Origin: Flaviaestuariibacter flavus | Lineage (GTDB): Bacteria; Bacteroidota; Bacteroidia; Chitinophagales; Chitinophagaceae | Length of the DNA stretch: 64,000 nt | Direction: 5' to 3' | Assembly: GCF_004337505.1 (NCBI RefSeq) | Contig: NZ_SJZI01000044.1 | Location: forward strand, 35,319 to 99,318 | Shown here: positions 25,459 to 33,300 of the stretch, piece after piece | Numbering within the stretch: the stretch's first letter is position 1 | How the letters are laid out: every line of letters begins with the position of its first letter | The notes under the pieces: model-generated | Told to the model about the DNA's origin: nothing | The model's input: the letters and a program-made list of their open reading frames with translations, nothing else | Databases searched by the model: none | Translations under genes and position numbers: made by a program

Positions 25459-26286
25459 ATGAATAAGGCAACAAACGAACCGATCCTGACCTTCCTCGTC
25501 AATTACCTCTGGCGGCAGATGCCCGACCCCAACTCGCCGTTCTTTCTGCCCAGGATGCTGGGACAGCAGGCACACCAGTATGATCCTTACCATGTGGATG
25601 CGTGGGACCTGGGTACGCTTCCGCAAAGCAACGATGCTGCCTGCATCAGCGGCACCACCGCCGGGAGCTGTGTGGGTTATCCCAGTCTCCGCCTCACCGA
25701 CGTGGTGGTGAAAGGACTCTATAACCTGAAGCCGGGCGCCGACATGCCGGTGATTACCGACACCAATGTGAAGGGTACGCTCAACTTCAACCAGCTCGCG
25801 CCCGGCCCCTACGTCACCAGCCAGTACCTGACCATCATCGGCCGCTACCGCTTCGACCAGAAATGCAAAACGGATTCGACACCGGAGCAGGACTTCGGCG
25901 TGGAGGGAACCGGCACCTTCACGGCGCAGGTCTTCATCGCCCAGGGAACGATCGATATGAATATCGATCCCGATCCCGCGCATCCCGGTCAACTGATGGT
26001 GACGGTCAACAAGATGGAGCTCATTGCCCCGCCCGACACCGGCGCCCAAAAGCTTTGCAAAGCCGATGGCGCGGCGCGCAATTCCAATATCTGTATCTCC
26101 GTGCAGATGGACAGCGGCCCGGATTTCAACTTCCTGGCCAACCAGGCGGCGAATTACAAGAAGGTAAGTACGGCCATCATCGACAATATCAACAACACGC
26201 TTTCGTCGCCGGGTACGCTCAGCGACATCAGCAATATGCTCACGCAGCAGGTGAACCATATCTTTTCTTCCGGAGTCTATGCCTGA
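25459..26286 (+). CDS. Unknown protein, short paralog of the cluster's first gene
   Basis: The 275-residue product lacks a signal peptide. Its N-terminus (ILTFLVNYLWRQMPDPNSPFFLPRML) aligns with that of the 467-residue protein at 16519-17922, and both end in a helical Asn-rich tail. Between them it has strand-rich segments (VKGTLNFNQLAPGPYVTSQYL, GTGTFTAQVFIAQGTIDMNI) and lacks the long insertion. It contains six Cys, more than its neighbours. It is the last gene of the run: 161 bases without a gene separate it from an opposite-strand small gene. A soluble ligand-binding role is inferred only. Confidence 0.75.
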   Translation: MNKATNEPILTFLVNYLWRQMPDPNSPFFLPRMLGQQAHQYDPYHVDAWDLGTLPQSNDAACISGTTAGSCVGYPSLRLTDVVVKGLYNLKPGADMPVITDTNVKGTLNFNQLAPGPYVTSQYLTIIGRYRFDQKCKTDSTPEQDFGVEGTGTFTAQVFIAQGTIDMNIDPDPAHPGQLMVTVNKMELIAPPDTGAQKLCKADGAARNSNICISVQMDSGPDFNFLANQAANYKKVSTAIIDNINNTLSSPGTLSDISNMLTQQVNHIFSSGVYA

Positions 26287-26447
26287 GTCAGGCCAACCCG
26301 GAGCCCATCATTCCCGAGCGGGTGCTGCTGCCCGGCGGTGCGGCCGGGAAACGCAGATTGGTTACGGTTTATGATAGCTTAACGCACCTGGTACGACCGG
26401 CGTACCTCATAATCATCAAAACCAACCTGCGTTCTTTTGCCTGCTGC

Positions 26448-26666
26448 TTAATCGGAGCTACGCTCGCGCGCACTGTCCCGCTCCGCGCGTTCTACCGCGG
26501 GCTCGTTGGTATCCGTATTTTCCACTGCGCCGCCGATGCCGTGCATCGCGTCCGACAGGGGGCCATGCATATGCTCCTGCGGGTCGGTGGTGTGCAATAT
26601 GGCGGGGTCGGGTGTGCCGGCCGGGGCCTTGCGTTCTTCGTTGGGTTTGTTGCTTTCAGGGTTCAT
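26448..26666 (-). CDS. Small acidic protein with TDPQEHMHGPLSD motif
   Basis: The 72-residue hydrophilic protein is likely disordered. It is judged real because its core, HTTDPQEHMHGPLSD, recurs almost unchanged (HSTDPQEHMHGPLSD) in a second small protein at 40267-40482 on the other strand, and the flanking layout (Pro-Asp-Pro before, charged Arg/Glu tail after) is also shared. Function unknown. It is followed downstream on the minus strand by no other gene and sits 31 bases from the membrane protein gene at 26698. Confidence 0.72.
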   Translation of the reverse strand: MNPESNKPNEERKAPAGTPDPAILHTTDPQEHMHGPLSDAMHGIGGAVENTDTNEPAVERAERDSARERSSD

Positions 26667-26697
26667 AGCCCCATGCGGTGCAAAACGTCTGCCAGCC

Positions 26698-26982
26698 TCA
26701 GAGCCGCGCCGCGATGACTACCAGGGCTGCCGTGCTGGCCAGCAGGAGCCAGGCAATGAGGCGCTGCCTGCCCCGCAGCCAGCCGCGATACAGGTACACC
26801 GGTAGCAATACTGCGCCGACTGCCAGCGCCAGCAGGCAGGGGATGGTGAGCAGCTCGGTGAAAACGCCCACCAGCACAAAATGATAGGCGCCGGTCGCAT
26901 TCAGGAGCACCTGTATCCAGAAATAAGCATGGGCAAGCGTGCTGATCGTCAACAGCGCGCCCGGATAAAAGCGGGCAGGCAT
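26698..26982 (-). CDS. Small membrane protein
   Basis: The 94-residue protein has three hydrophobic helices (about 9-28, 38-62 and 73-93) and basic loops (RGWLRGRQR), consistent with an inner-membrane protein. No family is recognised. A perfect CRP/FNR-like palindrome lies 45 bases upstream of its ATG, suggesting control by such a regulator. It could form one transcript with the small acidic protein downstream (gap 31 bases). Confidence 0.65.
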   Translation of the reverse strand: MPARFYPGALLTISTLAHAYFWIQVLLNATGAYHFVLVGVFTELLTIPCLLALAVGAVLLPVYLYRGWLRGRQRLIAWLLLASTAALVVIAARL

Positions 26983-27026
26983 GGTCGTGGTTTATTGCAA
27001 ATAAAATCTACCCGCCGGCGCCCGTG

Positions 27027-27042
27027 CTTGACATCGGTCAAG
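27027..27042 (-). promoter_or_regulatory. CRP/FNR-like operator palindrome
   Basis: CTTGACATCGGTCAAG is a perfect inverted repeat of 6+4+6 bases that fits the CRP/FNR-superfamily layout TTGAC-N4-GTCAA. It lies 45 bases upstream of the membrane protein start at 26982 and more than 300 bases before imuA, so the minus-strand gene is the likely target. Confidence 0.5.
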
Positions 27043-27323
27043 AAATGATACGAAATGTGTAAGCAGATGCCCGTCCGGGGCGGGTCTTCATTTTCGTGCA
27101 ATTGTTTCCGGAATCGTTTGCGCAGGTTTTTCCTTTCCCGTGTTCACCGCCGCTGGTCTTTGTTTCAACTTTAAGACGACGGTTGCCGCTACCGTGCATC
27201 CGGCCCGTGTTATCTTGGGTCTCCCGTTTTTTATATGTCCGGCTACGTATAAGCTTTCTGAAGAGCCGATCTTCAGCATGCCGGCTCCCGATTGGCCTGC
27301 ATGTGCATTTTTTTGGCAGGTGC

Positions 27324-27348
27324 TTTGCTAAAATATTTAGTAAGATTG
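27324..27348 (+). promoter_or_regulatory. imuA promoter/operator (shared 19-bp box)
   Basis: TTTGCTAAAATATTTAGTA (27324-27342) is identical to the sequence upstream of imuB at 28464-28482. It holds the imperfect palindrome CTAAAATATTTAG and runs into a -7-like TAAGATTG (27341-27348), 12 bases before the imuA ATG. A DNA-damage regulator binding here would cover the promoter. Confidence 0.7.
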
Positions 27349-27359
27349 CACCGGATAAC

Positions 27360-28085
27360 ATGCCTGCAAAAGCCGAAATATTCGATCGCCTCCGCAAGGA
27401 AATGCTGCAGCTGCAGGGATTCCGAGCGCCCCTGGCGGCGGGCGGCGACCCGCTGGGGCTCGGGCGCATCAACAGCGCTTTTCCCAACGGCGTTTTTCCG
27501 CAGGCAGCGGTGCACGAGTTCGTATGTGCGGCACCGGAAGAAGGCGCGGCAACGAGTGCCTTTATCACGGGTTTGCTTTCGGGTATCATGAAGGAAGGAG
27601 GCGCGGTGTTGTGGGCGGGCACGGGGCGCCGTGTATACCCGCCGGCGCTGCGCGCCTTTGGCGTTCGCCCCGAGCGTGTGCTGTTTCTCGATCTTAAAAA
27701 AGAAAAGGACGTCTGCTGGGCCTTGGGCGAGGCGCTTCGCTGCGGCGCGCTGTCGGCGGTGGTGGGCGAGCTGAAAGACCTCGACTTCACCGGGAGCCGC
27801 CGCTTCCAGCTGGCCATTGAAAGCAGCGGTGTGCCCTGCTTCCTGCTGCGCCGCAATGCGCGCGCTGCTGCCACTACCGCCGTGGCGCGCTGGCGCGTGG
27901 CGCCCCTGCAAAGCGTACCCGAAGAAGGCCTCCCCGGCATCGGCCACCCGCGCTGGCGCGTGCAGCTGCTCAAAGCCCGCAACGGCCGCCCCGGCAGCTG
28001 GGACGTAGAATGGCGCGGCGGCGCCTTCCGCGAGGTGTTGCAGCAAGTAGCGCCGGTGGCGCGCCTGCACCGGAAGGCAGGTTGA
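27360..28085 (+). CDS. imuA: ImuA-like protein of the mutasome cassette
   Basis: The 241-residue protein has the ImuA/SulA-RecA-like pattern of Bacteroidota: FPNGVFPQAAVHEFVCAAPEEGAATSAF in place of the P-loop region, then GAVLWAGTGRRVYPPALRAFGV and LFLDLKKEKDVCWALGEALRC. Together with ImuB and DnaE2 it makes the damage-induced mutasome for translesion synthesis; ImuA binds RecA and ImuB in characterised systems. The ATG at 27360 follows the promoter box directly; upstream in-frame codons to 27096 are not conserved. The three cassette genes follow in order on one strand. Confidence 0.88.
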   Translation: MPAKAEIFDRLRKEMLQLQGFRAPLAAGGDPLGLGRINSAFPNGVFPQAAVHEFVCAAPEEGAATSAFITGLLSGIMKEGGAVLWAGTGRRVYPPALRAFGVRPERVLFLDLKKEKDVCWALGEALRCGALSAVVGELKDLDFTGSRRFQLAIESSGVPCFLLRRNARAAATTAVARWRVAPLQSVPEEGLPGIGHPRWRVQLLKARNGRPGSWDVEWRGGAFREVLQQVAPVARLHRKAG

Positions 28086-28110
28086 TGTAGCAATTCTTTG
28101 CACTTCGGAA

Positions 28111-28328
28111 GGTAACCGCAGAGGGACGCGGAGAGCAGAGAAATACAATATTGGTGGAAGTTTCCTCCTGGAAGCAATTTCATTCAGAACGAAGTTGCGA
28201 GAGCGCGCAGCAAAGGCTGCCCGCAGCCCTCCTGGCGGCCTCCAGGGGCTTCGGACAACAGCCTTTCCATCCGGGAGTGATGCAGCAGCTAAAGATGTAT
28301 TCTCTGACCTCCCGCGTCCCTCCGCGGT
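28111..28328. repeat. Palindromic element between imuA and imuB
   Basis: The arm at 28111-28146 (ACCGCAGAGGGACGCGG then AGAGCAGAGAA) is the approximate reverse complement of 28297-28328 (TTCTCTGACC, CCGCGTCCCTCCGCGGT). The 150 bases between them have no gene. The arm type (CCGCAGAGG-GACGCGGAG) resembles dispersed repeats seen in many Bacteroidota genomes. Confidence 0.6.
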
Positions 28329-28392
28329 AAAAAAACCGCCGCAGGGAAATACGGCGTTAACCAGGCAACCCAAAACAAAATGCATTTCTTTT

Positions 28393-28423
28393 AAGAATGC
28401 CGGCCACGCGCGCCGGCATTCTT
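28393..28423. terminator. Strong hairpin before imuB
   Basis: AAGAATGCCGGC and its exact complement form a 12-bp stem around a 7-base loop. There is little T run afterwards. It lies 40 bases before the imuB operator, so it probably ends the imuA transcript and makes imuB-dnaE2 depend on its own promoter. Confidence 0.65.
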
Positions 28424-28463
28424 CGTTTGTGCCCGCCGGTTATGTGGACAAAACGGCCCCTGT

Positions 28464-28488
28464 TTTGCTAAAATATTTAGTACGTTTG
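28464..28488 (+). promoter_or_regulatory. imuB promoter/operator (shared 19-bp box)
   Basis: TTTGCTAAAATATTTAGTA at 28464-28482 is an exact copy of the imuA upstream box and overlaps a perfect -7 element TACGTTTG (28481-28488). The imuB ATG is 74 bases downstream. Identity ends sharply at the box edges, which argues for a conserved protein-binding site and not for a recent duplication. Confidence 0.75.
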
Positions 28489-28561
28489 TTTCCGGTAGTT
28501 GCCTTACACGGGTTCATCCCGGTGTTGCGGCTGCCGCGGAGCTCCCTGCCAAACCCATGCT

Positions 28562-30061
28562 ATGATGCGTCGCTTCGTTTCCATCTGGTTTCCCTACCTC
28601 GCCACCGACTGGCATGCGCGCAAGCAGCCGGCGCTGAAGGATGTTCCCTTCGTGCTGAAGACGCCGGTGCACAACCGCGCCGTCGTCACGGCGGCCTGCC
28701 CGCGGGCAACGGCACTGGGCATTCATCCCGGCACCGTGCTGGCCGACGCGCGCGCCCTGCACCCGGGCCTGCAGGCCCTCGACGACAAGCCGGGCCTCGC
28801 ACCGCAGCTGCTGGAGCGCATCGCCGAGTGGTGCATCCGCTTTACCCCGGTGGCGGCCACCGACGCACCTGCGGGCATCCTGCTCGACGCCACGGGCTGC
28901 GCCCACCTGTGGGGTGGGGAGGAAGCTTACCTGGCTGATATCCGGCGCAGGCTGGCCGCGCGCGGCTATACGGTACGCGCGGCGATGGCCGACACGCCCG
29001 GCGCCGCCTGGGCCCTGGCGCGCTATGGCAATACCCACATTGCGCCCGCAGGCGCGCAGAAGGAAGCCTTGCGTCCCCTGCCGGTAGCGGCCCTGCGCCT
29101 CGATGGTGACACGGTGCAGCGCCTCAACAAGCTGGGCCTCCGCCACGTGTTTCAGCTGTGCGATCTCGCGCGGCCCGCGCTGCGCCGCCGCTTCGGCGAC
29201 GGCATCGGGCAGCAGCTGCGCCGCGCGCTGGGGGAGGAAGAGGAGGGGGTGCAACCGGTGTGTCCGCCCGCACCTTACGTGGAGCGCCTGCCCTGCATCG
29301 AGCCCATCGTTACGCGCACCGGCATCGACATGGCGCTGGAGCGCCTCCTGCAAGCCCTCTGCGCGCGGCTCGCCGCCGAAGGCAAGGGCCTGCGCGCGGC
29401 CGTCTTCCGCGGCTACCGCGTAGACGGCGAAGAGCCCGGCATCAGTATAAATACGGGGCGCCCCACGCACCACGTGGAGCACGTCTTTCATCTTTTCAGT
29501 CTCAAGGTGGATACCATCGAGCCGGCGATGGGCATCGAGCTGTTTCTCCTGGAGGCCACCGTGGTGGAAGACCAGGACCCCGCGCAGCAGCGGCTTTGGG
29601 AAGCGGCCGGCGGCCTCGCGCACCCGCAGGTGGCCGAGCTGCTCGACCGGCTGGCGGCGCGCCTCGGTCCGCATACGTTGCACCGCTACCTGCCCGCCGA
29701 GCACTACTGGCCCGAGCGCGCCTTCCGCCCCGCGAGGGAGCTCACCGAAAGCACCGGCACCGAGTGGAAGGTTGACCGGCCGCGGCCCCTCCACCTGCTG
29801 TCGCCGCCCGAGCGCATCGAGGTGACGGCGCCCGTGCCCGACTACCCGCCGATGCTCTTTCGCCACCGCGGCACCCTGCACAAGGTGGTGCGCGCCGACG
29901 GCCCCGAGCGCATCGAGCCCGAGTGGTGGATCGGCGGCGGCCCCCACCGCGACTACTACTGCCTCGAAGACGAGGTCGGCAGGAGATACTGGGTGTACCG
30001 CGAGGGACACTATACCGCGGAAAGGACGGAGCAGTGGTTTTTGCATGGGTGCTTTGCGTGA
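28562..30061 (+). CDS. imuB: ImuB, inactive Y-family DNA polymerase homolog
   Basis: The 499-residue protein has the Y-family fold markers (FVSIWFPYLATDWHARKQP at the start, ATALGIHPGTVLADARALHPGL, then VLLDATGC-like segment ILLDATGCAHLWGG) but lacks the catalytic acidic residues: the usual DMD/SIDE positions are SIWFP and LLDATG. This is typical for ImuB, which acts as a hub binding the beta clamp, ImuA and DnaE2. ATG 28562 (MMRRFVSIWF) is preferred over the upstream 28499. It probably heads a transcript with dnaE2, although 215 bases of repeat DNA separate them. Confidence 0.9.
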   Translation: MMRRFVSIWFPYLATDWHARKQPALKDVPFVLKTPVHNRAVVTAACPRATALGIHPGTVLADARALHPGLQALDDKPGLAPQLLERIAEWCIRFTPVAATDAPAGILLDATGCAHLWGGEEAYLADIRRRLAARGYTVRAAMADTPGAAWALARYGNTHIAPAGAQKEALRPLPVAALRLDGDTVQRLNKLGLRHVFQLCDLARPALRRRFGDGIGQQLRRALGEEEEGVQPVCPPAPYVERLPCIEPIVTRTGIDMALERLLQALCARLAAEGKGLRAAVFRGYRVDGEEPGISINTGRPTHHVEHVFHLFSLKVDTIEPAMGIELFLLEATVVEDQDPAQQRLWEAAGGLAHPQVAELLDRLAARLGPHTLHRYLPAEHYWPERAFRPARELTESTGTEWKVDRPRPLHLLSPPERIEVTAPVPDYPPMLFRHRGTLHKVVRADGPERIEPEWWIGGGPHRDYYCLEDEVGRRYWVYREGHYTAERTEQWFLHGCFA

Positions 30062-30066
30062 CCTCG

Positions 30067-30351
30067 CCCACCCAACCTCACCCCCCGCCCCTCTCCGGGA
30101 CGGAGAGGGGTGACTCTGTTCGTCTGTACTTAAGGGTGTCGTCTTTCTTCTGTTCGATTACTCTGAAGAATAATATTCAATAATCAATGTTCAATGCTCA
30201 AGGGGGGGTGCAGCCATTTGAACATTGAAAATTGAGCATTGCATATTGAACATTTCAACGCCTTGTCCTTTTAAGAATGTCTGCTGCTATAAGAAATGAT
30301 CCACAGGGGCACCCCTCTCCGCTTCGGAGAGGGGCGGGGGGTGAGGTTGGG
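30067..30351. repeat. Head-to-head CTCACCCCC-type repeat pair between imuB and dnaE2
   Basis: The unit CCCAACCTCACCCCCCGCCC followed by a CTCTCC/GGAGAG stem occurs at 30067-30112 and again, inverted, at 30310-30351. Between the arms is an AT-rich palindrome made of TCAATGTTCAATG/CATTGAACATTGA words (about 30170-30258). The right arm lies after the dnaE2 start codon and is translated as its residues 12-25. Confidence 0.8.
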
Positions 30352-33300
30352 AGCTGGGTCGAACTCCAAACCCTCACCAACTTCACCTTCCTCCGCGGCG
30401 GCTCGCACCCCGAGGAGCTGGTGGCGCATGCCGCCGAACTGGGCTATGATGCCATCGGCATCACCGACCGCAACACGCTCGCCGGCGTGGTGCGCGCGCA
30501 TGCCGCGGGGCGCAAGCACGAAGTGCGCGTGCTGCCCGGCTGCCGCCTGGACCTGCTCGACGGGCCTTCGCTGCTGGTATATCCCCTCGACCGCGCGGGC
30601 TGGGCCGAGCTCTGCGTGCTGCTCTCCACCGGCAACGGCCGCGCGGAGAAAGGCGACTGCCATCTCTACCGCGAAGACGTATACCGCCATGCAGCGCGCC
30701 TCCACTGCATCGCGCTGCCGCCCGAAAGCCTCGATGCCGACTTCCGCTTCGACGCAAGCTTTGAGCCGGCCCTGGCCGAGTACCGCGCGCGCCTGCCGCG
30801 GCTGTCGCTGGCTGCCACACGCCGCTACAACGGCGACGACGCCAAGCAGCTGCATCGTCTTCACGAATTGAGCCGCCGCCACGATGTGCCGCTGGTAGCC
30901 ACCAACGACGTGCACTACCACGACGCCGCGCGCCGCCAGCTGCAGGACGTGCTCACCTGCATCCGCGAGAAGTGCACCATCCAGAGCGCGGGCTACCGGC
31001 TGCTGGCCAACGCCGAGCGGTACCTGAAGCCCGAGGCCGAGATGCGCCGCCTCTTCATGCACTACCCCGAAGCGCTGGAGCGCGCCGCGCTCATCGCGCA
31101 AGAGTGCACGTTTTCTCTGGATGAACTTCAATACGAATACCCTGAAGAGATTACTTCCGAAGGACGCACGCCGCAGGAAGAATTAACCTACCTGGCCTGG
31201 AAAGGCGCGGAGGAGATCTTCGGCACGCCGCTGCCCGCGAAGACAAAGGCCGCCATCGAATACGAGCTGAAGTTCATCGCGGGTGTGAACTATGCACCCT
31301 ACTTTCTTACCGTGTACGACATCGTGCGCTTCGCCCGCAGCCGCGGCATCCTCTGCCAGGGGCGCGGCTCGGCGGCCAACAGCACCGTGTGCTTCTGCCT
31401 CGGCATCACCTCGGTGAACCCCGAAAAATTCGACCTGCTCTTCGAGCGTTTTCTTTCCGCTGCGCGCAACGAGCCGCCCGATATCGACGTCGACTTCGAG
31501 CACGAGCGCCGCGAGGAGGTGATCCAGTATATCTACAATAAGTACGGCCGCGACCGTGCCGCCATCGTGGCCACCGTAACGCAGGTGCACGGCCGCGGTG
31601 CCATCCGCGACGTGGGTAAGGCCATGGGCCTCTCGCTCGACGCCGTGGGCAAGCTGGCCGGCGTGCTGGGGCACCACTACAGCGACGACCCCATCGACGA
31701 AGAAGTCGTGCGCCAGACCGGCATGGACCCGCGCGACCCGCACCTGCGCAAGACCCTCGAGCTGACGCAGCAATACATCGGCTTTCCGCGGCAGCTGGGG
31801 CAGCACACCGGCGGCTTCGTCATCACGCGCGGCAAGCTCACGGAGCTCTGTCCCGTGCTCAACGCCCGCATGCCCGGCCGCACCTGCATCGAGTGGAACA
31901 AGGACGATATCGAAACCCTCGGCTTTCTCAAGATCGACGTGCTGGCGCTCGGCATGCTCACCTGCATCCGCAAGGCCTTTGAGCTGATGGAGCGGCACTA
32001 CGGCGTGAAGCATACGCTGGCAAGTATCCCGCATGATGAGGATCTGCCCGAAGTGAAGAAAGTGTACGACATGATCTGCCAGGCCGACACCATCGGCGTG
32101 TTCCAGATCGAGAGCCGCGCGCAGCAAAGCATGCTGCCGCGCCTGCGGCCGCGCAGCTTTTATGACCTCGTGATCGAAGTGGCCATCGTGCGGCCCGGGC
32201 CCATACAGGGCGATATGGTGCATCCCTACCTGAAACGACGCAACGGCGAGGAGCCCGTGACCTATCCCACGCAGGAGCTCTACGACGTGCTGCACCGCAC
32301 CCTCGGCGTGCCCCTCTTCCAGGAGCAGGCCATGAAGATCGCCATCGTGGCCGCGGGCTTTTCGCCGGCCGAGGCCGACGGGCTGCGCCGCTCCATGGCC
32401 ACCTTCAAATTCAAAGGGGTGGTGAGCGAGTGGCGCGACAAGCTGGTGAGCGGCATGGTGGCCAAAGGATATACGCGCGACTATGCCGAGCGCGTGTTCA
32501 AGCAGCTGGAGGGCTTCGGCTCCTACGGCTTCCCGGAGAGCCACGCCGCCTCTTTTGCGCTGCTGGTGTGGGTGAGTTGCTGGCTCAAATGTTATTACCC
32601 CGACGTGTTCTGCGCGGCCCTGCTCAATTCGCAGCCCATGGGCTTTTACCAGCCCGCGCAGCTGGTGCAGGATGCGGTAAGGCATGGGGTGGCGGTGTTG
32701 CCGGTGGATGTGAATTATTCGGGGTGGGAGCATGACCTCACACCCCAGCCCCCAACCCCACTCCCCGGTGCTTCTCCAAACCTCACCCCCAGCCCCTCTC
32801 CGCAGCGGAGAGGGGAGCAGGATACCCCTCTTCCTTCAATTGTTCTCCCTTCACGCTCCCCCTCTCCCACAGGGAGAGGGGGCCGGGGGGTGAGGTTGGG
32901 CCTCCGCCTCATCGCCGGCCTCCGCGCCGAAGACGCCCGCCTCCTCCTCGAAAAGCGCGGCGCCGGCTATGCCACCATCAACGCCCTCCGCGACGCGGGG
33001 CTCTCCACCGCCGCCCTCGAGCGCCTCGCCGACGCCGACGCCTTCCGCTCCCTCGGCCTCGACCGGCGCCAGGCCCTGTGGGAGCTGAGCACGCGCGACC
33101 GCCCGCAGGCCCTCTTTGAAGGGCAGGTGGCACCCGACGCCGTGGGCGAGGCGGTACAACTGCCCCTGCTGCTGGAGTCGGAGCACGTGGTGCAGGACTA
33201 CAACGCCCAGGGCCTCTCGCTGAAGGCGCACCCCGTGCACTTTCTCCGCCCCGACCTCGACCGCGGGCTGTGCACCCGCGCCGCCGACCTCGTAACGCTG

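Noticed and set aside
24373..26259. Minus-strand ORF of 628 aa over the polyprenyl synthase
   Set aside because: It covers two plus-strand genes, one with clear catalytic motifs; the antisense product has no recognisable domain.
28195..28938. Plus-strand ORF of 247 aa between imuA and imuB
   Set aside because: It spans a palindromic element and runs into imuB in another frame; no conserved segment is visible.
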